DNA from: CAIXSC01 sp046349915
Lineage (GTDB): Bacteria > Planctomycetota > Planctomycetia > Pirellulales > Pirellulaceae
Length of the DNA: 64,000 bases
Assembly (NCBI GenBank): GCA_046349915.1
Contig: JAXMBL010000010.1
Span: 1 to 64,000 of the forward strand
Direction: 5' to 3'
Of the stretch, positions 20,331 to 27,844 are shown in pieces. How positions within the stretch are numbered: the first letter of the stretch is position 1; each line of letters starts with the position of its first letter. Made by a program: the position numbers and the translations under genes. The notes under the pieces are model-generated. The model was not told where the DNA came from, made no database searches, and saw nothing but the letters and a program-made list of their open reading frames with translations.

Positions 20331-20633
20331 TTGTCGCGAAGGAGCCGACGTTTGGCCAAGGTCCGAGACATACGGGTTGAGGAGCCGCGATCCTTGTTGG
20401 TATCGGCCGAGGCCGCAGCCGGGCTGTGCGGACGGTCGTCACGTACTTGGCGCACTTGGAACGCAACCGCACGGATTCCACGGCCGATCCGTTTCGGGCG
20501 TTCCATCCTTTGGCGAATCGATGAAGTGCGCGCATGGATCGCCGCTGGATGTCCGAACCGGGAGGCGTGGGAGCGGTCACCGGAACGTGCTCGTCTTGCC
20601 TTGAGTTCGGTTACCGACAGAGGTAACTCCTGA
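20331..20633 (+). CDS. AlpA-like helix-turn-helix protein next to integrase
   Basis: About 100 residues, starting at a TTG. The segment SAEAAAGLCGRSSRTWRTWN is an HTH, followed by IPRPIRFGRSILWRIDEVRA, the AlpA/MerR-like wing typical of small excisionase or AlpA regulators. Such genes commonly lie directly before tyrosine recombinases in planctomycete islands, as here (45 bases). The likely role is recombination directionality or control of the integrase. The exact start is uncertain. Confidence 0.6.
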   Translation: MSRRSRRLAKVRDIRVEEPRSLLVSAEAAAGLCGRSSRTWRTWNATARIPRPIRFGRSILWRIDEVRAWIAAGCPNREAWERSPERARLALSSVTDRGNS

Positions 20634-20678
20634 TCCAAGCTGGTCCACGTCGGACGAGCGTCTGGGAGATTCAAGACG

Positions 20679-21962
20679 ATGGCGAATATCTACAAAAAGC
20701 CGGTGGTCCTCACGGACCCGAAAACCGGCAAACGCGTGAAGACGAAGTCCAAGAAGTGGTGGGGGCGGTTTCGCGACGAGAACGGGCGGGAGAAGCGGGT
20801 GCCGTTGGCCGTCGACCGAGCGGCGGCGTTGGCGATGCTCAACGAGTGCGTAAAGAAGGCCGAGCGGCGTATCGCGGGACTGAGCGATCCGCTCGAGGAA
20901 CATCGGCAGCGGCCGATCGGCGAGCACGTCGTCGCCTTTGCGACGTACCTCCGGAACAAAGGGTCGACGCCCGGCCACGTCGCGCGCACGCATCAGCAGG
21001 TGCGAACCGTCGTGGAGTCGTGCAAGTTCAAGAAGATCGATGATTTGAGCGCGAGCGACGTTCAGGCTTTTCTTAGTCGGCTTCGACGCGAGGGCCTGTC
21101 GGTCAACAGCATCAATCACTACCAGCGGGCGGTCAAGATGTTCTCGCGGTGGCTCGTTCGCGACCGCCGAAACAACGACGATCGCTTGGCCCATCTGTCG
21201 GCCCAGAACCCGGCGATCGACCGTCGACGCGTGCGTCGTCCGCTTTCTCCCGAAGAGTTCGCTCGTTTGCTTGAGGCCGTTGAAAAGGGGCCCAGCCGCC
21301 AGAGTCTCACTGGTCCCGACCGCGTGATCGTCTACATCCTGGCCTGTTACACCGGGTTTCGGCGGAACGAGATCGGTTCGGTGACGCCCCAATCGTTCAA
21401 CTTCGAATCCGATCCCCCAACGCTGACCGTCGAGGCCGGGTACTCCAAGCGCCGGCGAACCGACGTGATGCCGCTGCGAGCCGATCTCGCCAAACGGATA
21501 CAGGACTGGATCGAGACCAAGACGAGGACCAATCCCGCCACGCCGCTCGTGCAAATCACCAGCAAGCGAACGGCCGAGATGTTGAAGAAAGATCTCGCTC
21601 TGGCTCGCGCCGCTTGGCTCAAGGAAAGCCTTAACGCCCAGGAGCGCCAGCGCCGCGAGCAATCGTCATTCTTGACGTACCAAAACGATCAAGGCCAATA
21701 CGCCGACTTCCACGCCCTCCGCAAGACGTTCATCACGAATCTGTCCCGAGCTGGCGTCTCGCCAAAGACGGCCCAACTGCTCGCCCGCCACTCGGACATC
21801 AACCTGACAATGAACACGTACACGATGCTCGGCGTGCTCGATCAGGCGGCAGCGGTTGAGGCATTGCCGCCGATCCCTGACTCGGTTGTGTCTACCACGA
21901 CTCTTGCCGGAGAACCAACAACACGCCGGGATACGCGCGACCGTCATCTTGCCATTTCTTGA
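20679..21962 (+). CDS. tyrosine recombinase/integrase
   Basis: A 427-residue integrase. An N-terminal arm/DNA-binding part precedes a SAM-like core-binding domain (about 85-180) and a catalytic domain. Visible catalytic residues are the first Arg in CYTGFRRNEIG, His and Arg in FHALRKTFI, a late His in LLARHSDINLTM, and the Tyr nucleophile in NTYTM. All frames are intact. It lies 1.8 kb from the 3' end of tRNA-Leu, a usual target for this family, and probably moved the defence island. The 3' end overlaps the opposing gene by ~70 bases. Confidence 0.9.
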   Translation: MANIYKKPVVLTDPKTGKRVKTKSKKWWGRFRDENGREKRVPLAVDRAAALAMLNECVKKAERRIAGLSDPLEEHRQRPIGEHVVAFATYLRNKGSTPGHVARTHQQVRTVVESCKFKKIDDLSASDVQAFLSRLRREGLSVNSINHYQRAVKMFSRWLVRDRRNNDDRLAHLSAQNPAIDRRRVRRPLSPEEFARLLEAVEKGPSRQSLTGPDRVIVYILACYTGFRRNEIGSVTPQSFNFESDPPTLTVEAGYSKRRRTDVMPLRADLAKRIQDWIETKTRTNPATPLVQITSKRTAEMLKKDLALARAAWLKESLNAQERQRREQSSFLTYQNDQGQYADFHALRKTFITNLSRAGVSPKTAQLLARHSDINLTMNTYTMLGVLDQAAAVEALPPIPDSVVSTTTLAGEPTTRRDTRDRHLAIS

Positions 21963-22533
21963 CGGCATCGCAGCCAAAATGAAGTGCAGTCGCAGCTCCC
22001 GCCGCCTTGGCCCCTTCTTGCAACGCCTTTAGGGCAACCGTCCCCTTCTTCAATCCGTTCCGCTTCGCGACGTACCACGGGACGACGTAGCACGCTGAAA
22101 ATGGAATGCCGACCCGGCACTCTCCATCGATCTGACGAAGCTGATTCTTTGCCTTACGATGGCATTTCCAAAGCCGTTCTTCGGCGTCGGTGATTGACTT
22201 GTTGATCCAGTGGAGTTTTGCTTCGACAGTCGCGCGAAACGATGCTTTTCCAAACCACAGATCGCCCCTGCCTTTTCCCGATTTGGATTTTCGGCGGCCT
22301 TTGTGACGATCCGTCGTGAATTCCTCGACACTCCAGCCGCCAAGCGACCAAGCAGCAGCTCCCAGTAGACCGGTCAAGGTCCGTTCGCCGTACCAATACG
22401 CAGCATCGGTGTCATCGCAGTTCTGGCACCCGACGGCCTCGTAGGTCTCTAGGAGTATCACCCACTGCCTAAGAAGCTCGACTAAGAATGCCTTGTCCTT
22501 GTAGTTCTTGGGAACGCAAACGGTGGCTTTCAT
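21892..22533 (-). CDS. hypothetical protein with PD-(D/E)XK-like motif
   Basis: A 213-residue protein of no recognised family. The segment GRGDLWFGKASF...ATVEAKLHW has an Asp, a hydrophobic strand and E-A-K at a spacing typical of PD-(D/E)XK nuclease cores. A Cys pair (GCQNC) lies near residue 36. The N-terminus starts MKATVCVPKNYKDKAF with a long helix after it. It is convergent with the integrase and overlaps it. Position at the mobile end of a defence island makes a nuclease or restriction-like role plausible, but this rests on one motif. Confidence 0.45.
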   Translation of the reverse strand: MKATVCVPKNYKDKAFLVELLRQWVILLETYEAVGCQNCDDTDAAYWYGERTLTGLLGAAAWSLGGWSVEEFTTDRHKGRRKSKSGKGRGDLWFGKASFRATVEAKLHWINKSITDAEERLWKCHRKAKNQLRQIDGECRVGIPFSACYVVPWYVAKRNGLKKGTVALKALQEGAKAAGAATALHFGCDAVKKWQDDGRAYPGVLLVLRQESW

Positions 22534-22608
22534 GGATTGCCTAATCCTTGACGCGGCAACTGTAATCGATCCCGGTATGACACGAAGACTAATTTGTACC
22601 GTTTTCGG

Positions 22609-23307
22609 TCAGACAAACCCTTCTTCAACAAGAACTGCTCCCTCAGGCGTGACCTCGTGTCGCTGCCCTGAACCGTCACAAGTACGTGACCAGCTCTCTG
22701 AAACGAGTTTCGCGTCAACGCCTTCAGACTCGAGCCAATAGCTGAATCCGCCGCACATCCCAGGTACTGGAAACCACATCTTCGGGTGGTCGAGTTCGAG
22801 CAACGGTTCAAGTTCTGGCAAGCGCAATGAGTGCTCTCGAACAAATCGCTCGACGCGACCTATGATCACTTCGTGGAAAACCGACTGAAGTCTCAGAAGT
22901 ATCCCCAACGGCACTCGATGCCGGTAAACGGGCTCAAGCAATCCAACCAACTCGTCATGCTTCGTTCGGACGGCGACATCAACGGGCCGTTCACCGCGAG
23001 AGTTCTGAAGTGTGCGCCACGCTCCCATCGAAATGAGCTTTTCGACGATGCTGGAAGGGGCTCCACCGTGAGCGGCTTGGTGGAGCGGGGCAAACCGGGA
23101 CTTTCCGCCTAGGCGAGTTGTATTTATGAATTCGCCATGTTTCTTTAGAACTTCGAAGACTTCAGGCCAGGCGTAATTCCTTGCCGCATTGGCGAGAGTT
23201 TGGCGCGCGATCATTGCCCAATCGTTTAGAGATTCGGCCTTTGTGGTGCCGTCCCACACCACATCGGACTCGACTTCATCCGAATTGTCAGCAGGTTCGT
23301 TTTTCAT
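22609..23307 (-). CDS. ankyrin-repeat protein
   Basis: About 232 residues from ATG 23307 (MKNEPADNS); an upstream in-frame ATG would add 40 basic residues that look untranslated. The segment FAPLHQAAHGGAPSSIVEKL followed by NSRGERPVDVAVRTKH is the ankyrin consensus over about two repeats. The C-terminal part (FPVPGMCGGFSYWLE) is a separate domain often seen in small bacterial ankyrin proteins. It is probably cytoplasmic and protein-binding. It lies between the island integrase and tRNA-Leu, on the same strand as the PD-(D/E)XK-like gene. Confidence 0.6.
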   Translation of the reverse strand: MKNEPADNSDEVESDVVWDGTTKAESLNDWAMIARQTLANAARNYAWPEVFEVLKKHGEFINTTRLGGKSRFAPLHQAAHGGAPSSIVEKLISMGAWRTLQNSRGERPVDVAVRTKHDELVGLLEPVYRHRVPLGILLRLQSVFHEVIIGRVERFVREHSLRLPELEPLLELDHPKMWFPVPGMCGGFSYWLESEGVDAKLVSESWSRTCDGSGQRHEVTPEGAVLVEEGFV

Positions 23308-23690
23308 TTGTGTCGCGTCTGAAATGAATTGAAGTAGTCTCAGGTGCCTGGGTGGTGCGGATTGACCGTCCGCATGGCGACGAGAGTGTTTGGTAGTTCG
23401 GCAAGGCTTCTGCAATGATAGCTGCAACGAGCGGCGGCAGCACTTGTGCGTTGTCGGGCGATGCTGACCTCACCCGAGTCGAATGATTTCTGTCAGAGCA
23501 CCGCTATTTTCGACATCTTCGAGGTGCCGACAGTGGTGCCGAGACACAGGACTTTTGGTGCCGTTCCTGGTGCCGTCGACTTCGCCGCTCTACGGTCGGG
23601 TTCGCCGCAAATTGCCGCGAATTGCCACCAAGACGCGGAACTCGAAGAACGCGGAAACTCGCGGGAATCCACGGGGAAGGCGCGCGAAAG
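23308..23690. other. intergenic stretch without a supported gene
   Basis: Nothing coding is convincing here. The only long frames are shadows with biased composition and no ribosome site. It lies between the ankyrin gene start and the tRNA terminator hairpin, so it probably holds the ankyrin promoter and the island's right attachment region. Confidence 0.5.
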
Positions 23691-23718
23691 CGGCCTGTTT
23701 CCTCGGGAAAACAGGCCG
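23691..23718 (-). terminator. hairpin downstream of tRNA-Leu
   Basis: CGGCCTGTTT and AAACAGGCCG form a perfect 10-bp stem around an 8-base loop, starting 12 bases after the tRNA 3' end in its direction of transcription. Only a short T run follows, so termination or processing is inferred. Confidence 0.55.
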
Positions 23719-23729
23719 TTTCGGATGAG

Positions 23730-23814
23730 TAGCCGAGGCGGGACTCGAACCCGCACGAGGGTAACCCCTCTCAGGATTTTAAGTCCTGTGCGTCTGCCAT
23801 TCCGCCACTCGGCC
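23730..23814 (-). tRNA. tRNA-Leu(TAA)
   Basis: On the reverse strand an 85-base cloverleaf can be drawn. The acceptor stem is GGCCGAG with CTCGGCT. The D arm is GCGGAATGGCAGACGC. The anticodon arm CAGGA-CTTAAAA-TCCTG gives anticodon TAA. A long variable arm (GAGGGGTTACCCCTC) is typical of leucine tRNAs, and the T arm is GCGGG-TTCGAGT-CCCGC. CCA is not encoded. Its 3' end faces the integrase-bearing island. Confidence 0.93.
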
Positions 23815-23854
23815 TTGTTTGTCTGCTTTCACTCTTCGCCACTCGCTGGATCTG

Positions 23855-23875
23855 CGACGGACTGGAAGTCCGTCG
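23855..23875. repeat. dispersed 21-bp palindrome, copy 1
   Basis: CGACGGACT-GGA-AGTCCGTCG, a perfect 9-bp stem with a 3-base loop, followed by TAC. Same element as at 24206, 24240, 24903 and 45885. Confidence 0.85.
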
Positions 23876-24205
23876 TACGGCTGTTCTTCGCTGCTTCAGA
23901 TCGCTTCGTTCCTATTCTTGTCGATTCTTGGCGTCTCACCCAGGGGGTATGCTCGGCTTGTGCGCTGAGAAACCTTGCGTCCCGGCTTTCGCCTTCCGCG
24001 TTCTGGCTTACTCGCTCCGCCGCGTTACGCTCCACTTCGGTCTACGGTTCTCCGATGGTACAATCTGGCCTTCCTATTGACTACGGTGCGACTCGCAAGG
24101 TTCACTCGCCGTAAAGGAATTGGTGCAGCCGAGGTTGAGTGGGGGCTTTGAGTTAGGGCGGGGTGGTGGGGCGAGGGGGCTTGGAATTGGTTGTACCGCA
24201 CTGAT

Positions 24206-24226
24206 CGACGGACTAGAAGTCCGTCG
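24206..24226. repeat. dispersed 21-bp palindrome, copy 2
   Basis: CGACGGACT-AGA-AGTCCGTCG, followed by TAC. The stem is perfect and the loop has one change relative to copy 1. Confidence 0.85.
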
Positions 24227-24239
24227 TACAGGGAGAGGG

Positions 24240-24260
24240 CGACGGACTGGAAGTCCGTCG
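24240..24260. repeat. dispersed 21-bp palindrome, copy 3
   Basis: CGACGGACT-GGA-AGTCCGTCG, followed by TAC, 13 bases after copy 2 in the same orientation. Confidence 0.85.
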
Positions 24261-24313
24261 TACTAGGGGGAAGTCGGTCGTGCATCGGTTTTCTTGATTC
24301 AGGAGAACTTGGT

Positions 24314-24853
24314 TTGGAGCCCGCTGATTCTGTTACCGTCAATGCCACTGTTCAGGCTACCGTCAATGGCCTCGACGGGTTCCTTGGCACTCGAGCTTCC
24401 TTGATGCTCGATGTCGTCTTTCTCGCCATGTTCGCCGTCGTCCCTGTGCTCGCCCTCAGTATTCGCCAAGTTAAATCGCGACTCAACTACCAACTCCACC
24501 GCACCATCCAGCTCGCCCTCGGACTCGTCCTGCTCGTCGCCGTCACCGCCTTCGAAGTCGATATGCGGTTCTTCACCGACTGGGAAGCTCGAGCCGTCGG
24601 CTCTCCCTACTACCAGCCCGAAGGCTGGAGTCCCGTCTGGATTAGCCTCGCTATCCACCTCCTGTTCGCCATCCCCACTCTGCTAATCTGGGTGGCCGTG
24701 ATCTTGCTCGCCCTCCGCAGGTTCCCTAAGCCACCCGTTCCCTCGGATCACTCGAATACTCACCGCCGCCTCGGTTGGCTGGCCACCATCGGCATGACAC
24801 TCACCTCGGCGACCGGCTGGGTCTTCTATTGGCTCGCCTTTGTCGCGTCGTAG
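24314..24853 (+). CDS. DUF420-family membrane protein
   Basis: About 179 residues with four hydrophobic segments (LDVVFLAMFAVVPVLAL, IQLALGLVLLVAVTAF, ISLAIHLLFAIPTLLIWVAV and the C-terminal WLATIGMTLTSATGWVFYWL). The conserved polar residues fit DUF420 (YozB-like), an inner-membrane family often linked to cytochrome oxidase assembly. I chose TTG 24314 because AGGAG lies eight bases upstream; frames starting earlier run through the palindromes. It stands alone. Confidence 0.65.
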   Translation: MEPADSVTVNATVQATVNGLDGFLGTRASLMLDVVFLAMFAVVPVLALSIRQVKSRLNYQLHRTIQLALGLVLLVAVTAFEVDMRFFTDWEARAVGSPYYQPEGWSPVWISLAIHLLFAIPTLLIWVAVILLALRRFPKPPVPSDHSNTHRRLGWLATIGMTLTSATGWVFYWLAFVAS

Positions 24854-24902
24854 GGGGCTTGCGGGCTGTTCTTGTGGTGGGAGGTGTGGTAGGGGGAGGG
24901 AT

Positions 24903-24924
24903 CGTCGGACTAGGAAGTCCGTCG
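24903..24924. repeat. dispersed palindrome, degenerate copy 4
   Basis: CGTCGGACT followed by AGTCCGTCGTAC. One stem position differs from the other copies and the loop is four bases. Confidence 0.7.
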
Positions 24925-25030
24925 TACATTTGCTGTGCGCACAAACCGCCCAATCGACATAAAGCCTACGACCCGATTATTTCGATAAGGGAGAAAGGGA
25001 TTAGTTCGGACACTCTCAGGGAGGAGAGCT

Positions 25031-25555
25031 ATGGAGCAGTTCAGCGAGCCAACGTTTGTTTCTAGCGCCGAGGATATTGCCGAAATCTGTCGGTTCCGAG
25101 CCGCTGTCTGGGCCGCCACTGGCACGCTCGAGCCCAACGCCTTTGGACAGGATGGCTGGCGCGACCCTGTCGACGAACATGCGTTCCACTGGGTCATTCG
25201 CCACTCCTCCGGTCGACTCGCCGCCGCCGGCCGACTCACTTTCCACTCGCAACTTGCCCTCGTTCACCAAGCCGACGAGTATCTGCGGTACGGACTGGAT
25301 TTCAGCGGGCCCATTGCCGCGCCAGATCGAGTCGTCGTCGCCCCTGAGTTCCAGGGCCATGGACTTGGCGCCATTCTGGTCGATCTGCAAGACCGTGTCG
25401 CTCGAGCATTCGGCGCTCAGTTCGCCGTCCGCCAAGCCTCGGATTCCATGGCCCGCATTATCGCTCGTCGCGGCTGGCGACTCGTCGGCCCCGCGTCCGC
25501 GGATCCTCGGTTCCCCGGCGCATCGTTCACAGTCGCTTATCGGCAGATTGCATAA
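25031..25555 (+). CDS. GNAT-family N-acetyltransferase
   Basis: A 174-residue single GNAT domain. The acetyl-CoA-binding motif A is visible as VVVAPEFQGHGLGAILVD (residues ~102-119), preceded by RLTFH and followed by the RQASDSMARIIARRGWR helix of motif B. The acceptor is unknown. GGAGGAGAG lies upstream of the ATG. It is the first of three same-strand genes with a ketoacid cleavage enzyme and a PP-loop ATPase, spaced by 98 and 21 bases. Confidence 0.75.
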   Translation: MEQFSEPTFVSSAEDIAEICRFRAAVWAATGTLEPNAFGQDGWRDPVDEHAFHWVIRHSSGRLAAAGRLTFHSQLALVHQADEYLRYGLDFSGPIAAPDRVVVAPEFQGHGLGAILVDLQDRVARAFGAQFAVRQASDSMARIIARRGWRLVGPASADPRFPGASFTVAYRQIA

Positions 25556-25653
25556 CCGAGTCGGTATAGCGAAGAACAGTCGCAGTTCAAGCGAGTTCAC
25601 TCGCAGAAGATCGTCAACTCGCGTGTATACGTCGCGATGGGGGTAGTCATTCC

Positions 25654-26604
25654 ATGGAACCACTGATCATCAATGCCGCGATTACGGGAATGGTGCCGCG
25701 GAAGTCCGACAATCCGCACGTCCCGATTCATCCCGATGAAATCATCGCCGACGCTCGCCGCTGTCGCGATGCGGGCGCAACAATCCTGCATCTGCACGCC
25801 CGCGAGTCGGACGAATCGCCGACTTATCGCCGCGAGGTCTACGCGGAAATCCTCCAAGGCGTGGGAGAAGAATGCCCCGAGGTACTCATCTCCGCTTCCT
25901 GCAGCGGAAGGCTTCACAACCTGTTCGAACAACGCAGCCAAGTACTCGACCTGCTGCCCGACCTCGGTTCGCTCACCCTTGGATCACTGAACTTTCCGAA
26001 CCAAGCGTCGGTGAATGAGCCGAAGATGGTGCAGCAGTTGGCGGCGGCGATGCGGGATCGAGGCATTCAACCGGAGCTCGAAATCTTCGACCTCGGCATG
26101 GTCGATTACGCTCACTATCTGATCGACCGAGGACTCGTCGCCACTCCCTGCTACGCGAACATCTTGCTCGGCAACCTCGGCACACTCGCCGCCACCCCCG
26201 ACAATCTCTGCTCGGTGGTGCGAGCCCTCCCGCGAGGAACCATCTGGGCGGCGACCGGCGTCGGACGATATCAGTTCTTCATCAACTCGTTGGCTGTCAC
26301 CATGGGCGGCCATGTTCGAGTCGGTCTCGAAGATGCCCTGTATTACGACTGGACCACTCGCACCCCAGCAACCAACGCGGGCTTGATCGATCGCATCACG
26401 CGACTCGCCCACGCCGCGGGCCGAGAGATTTCCACTGCCGAACAAACTCACGCGGCGCTGGGCGCACGAGGCGCTCGCAGCCAAACGCCGTCAGCGAGCG
26501 AATCGTCGCAAGATTCCAGTCCAGGCGAGAAACCTCAGCGCAATCCCGACCTCTTGCCATTCACAACCGCGATGCAATCCTTGCGAAACCGACGAGCGGC
26601 ATAA
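25654..26604 (+). CDS. beta-keto acid cleavage enzyme (BKACE, DUF849)
   Basis: A 316-residue TIM-barrel protein of the BKACE/DUF849 family. The family condenses a beta-keto acid with acetyl-CoA to give acetoacetate and a CoA ester, using a metal. The N-terminus IINAAITGMVPR, then ATILHLHARE (metal-ligand histidines) and LEIFDLGMVDYAHYL are family-typical. The late VRVGLEDALYYDW fits the conserved RVGLED motif. The C-terminal ~35 residues (SQTPSASESSQDSSPG) are a disordered extension not usual for the family. The substrate cannot be read from sequence. Confidence 0.85.
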   Translation: MEPLIINAAITGMVPRKSDNPHVPIHPDEIIADARRCRDAGATILHLHARESDESPTYRREVYAEILQGVGEECPEVLISASCSGRLHNLFEQRSQVLDLLPDLGSLTLGSLNFPNQASVNEPKMVQQLAAAMRDRGIQPELEIFDLGMVDYAHYLIDRGLVATPCYANILLGNLGTLAATPDNLCSVVRALPRGTIWAATGVGRYQFFINSLAVTMGGHVRVGLEDALYYDWTTRTPATNAGLIDRITRLAHAAGREISTAEQTHAALGARGARSQTPSASESSQDSSPGEKPQRNPDLLPFTTAMQSLRNRRAA

Positions 26605-26625
26605 TTCATCAAGCGGAGAGTGGTC

Positions 26626-27810
26626 ATGATGCGTCGTTGGATTCGCTCGTTGTTTCCTCCACGCCGTGACGTGTCCGTATTCATCGATCGCCCCGATGTG
26701 GTTTCGTCCAACGGCACTCACCGTGTTTCGGTCCGAATCGATGGGCAACCATTGTGGTTTGAGTCGTCCGACACCACGTTGGTTCCCTCCGTCGAGGCCT
26801 TCGCGACCGCACTACTAGTCCCTTCACTGCGACTCGGTCGACGCTTGGAAGTGCGCGAACCCGTCTGCCCTGTGTGGTTCGAAAACCAACGCCAAGCCGC
26901 TCGACTGGTTACCTCTTGGTGGGACTTTCCACAGCTCGACTCGCCGCAAGTTGCCGCGGCTGACACTTCGCTCGCCCCCGTTTCGCAATCGTCAGCTTCG
27001 ACGACCGAATCGTGCGCGACTAATCCCCATCGAGCTCACACCGCCCTCTGTTTTACAGGCGGAGTCGACTCGTTCTACACGCTGCTTCACGCGCAGCCGC
27101 AGGCCGACCGACTCGTCTTCGCACTCGGTTACGATGTCGACTTGCGTGACCGCGCATTGGTGCGAACCGCGGAACGCACGGTGCGTGCGGCGGCGGCGGA
27201 GATGGGGAAGAGAGCTCTGGTAATCACGAGCAATCTGCGACGACATCCCACGTTTCGCGTCGAGTCTTGGGAACGAACGCATGGCAGCGCGTTGGGCGCG
27301 ATCGGTCATCTACTCAGCGACCAGGTGTCGCTCCTGCAAATCTCGGCGTCCCAACCGTACGGGTCGTCGACTTTGTGGGGATCACGTTGGGATCTCGACC
27401 CTCTCTTCGCTTCATCACGGCTGGCCATTCAGCATTTTGGCGCCGAGTATATCCGCACTCAGAAGCTGTGGCAGATTGCTCACGAACCGATCGTGCGGAA
27501 GCATCTGCGAGTTTGTTGGGTGCGGCATCGAGGCGACGGCAATTGCGGCCGCTGTGAAAAATGCGTGCGAACCATGCTGGTGCTGGAAACCTGCGGGCAA
27601 CTTGAACACTATCCCACCTTGGGAAGACGCGACGAGTTGATTGCTCGCATTGATGGAGTGCCGACTATCCCGTGGGGGACCGTTGTCGCCTACAATGTGC
27701 TGACGCAGCGCGACATGCAGCCCGACGTCCGTCGAGCCGTCGAGCGACTGCTCGAGCGAACCCACGCCGCGGCCAGCACCGCCGCTGCACGCCGTTCCGC
27801 CGCCGCGTGA
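26626..27810 (+). CDS. PP-loop (ATP pyrophosphatase) family protein
   Basis: About 394 residues. The PP-loop motif FTGGVDSFYTLL lies near residue 144, with GYDVDLRDR after it, and a zinc-like cysteine set NCGRCEKCVRTML near residue 305. This combination is shared with QueC- and TilS-like adenylating enzymes. The N-terminal ~90 residues are strand-rich and unrecognised. It probably adenylates a carboxylate or carbonyl group of a small molecule. ATG 26626 has GGAG seven bases before it. The alanine-rich C-terminus is low complexity. It probably works with the two genes before it. Confidence 0.6.
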   Translation: MMRRWIRSLFPPRRDVSVFIDRPDVVSSNGTHRVSVRIDGQPLWFESSDTTLVPSVEAFATALLVPSLRLGRRLEVREPVCPVWFENQRQAARLVTSWWDFPQLDSPQVAAADTSLAPVSQSSASTTESCATNPHRAHTALCFTGGVDSFYTLLHAQPQADRLVFALGYDVDLRDRALVRTAERTVRAAAAEMGKRALVITSNLRRHPTFRVESWERTHGSALGAIGHLLSDQVSLLQISASQPYGSSTLWGSRWDLDPLFASSRLAIQHFGAEYIRTQKLWQIAHEPIVRKHLRVCWVRHRGDGNCGRCEKCVRTMLVLETCGQLEHYPTLGRRDELIARIDGVPTIPWGTVVAYNVLTQRDMQPDVRRAVERLLERTHAAASTAAARRSAAA

Positions 27811-27844
27811 GGCTCGCCGGTCCCAAGCGACTCGGGGAGATCAC

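Larger units (their letters stand above)
23815..24313. other. intergenic stretch with dispersed palindromes
   Basis: About 500 bases between tRNA-Leu and the DUF420 gene without a supported coding frame. It contains three copies of a 21-base palindrome (listed separately), two of them back to back. The tRNA promoter should lie just right of 23814. Confidence 0.5.

Noticed and set aside
23446..24114. Long frame across tRNA-Leu and palindromes
   Set aside because: It runs through the tRNA gene antisense and the repeats, has biased composition and no ribosome site.
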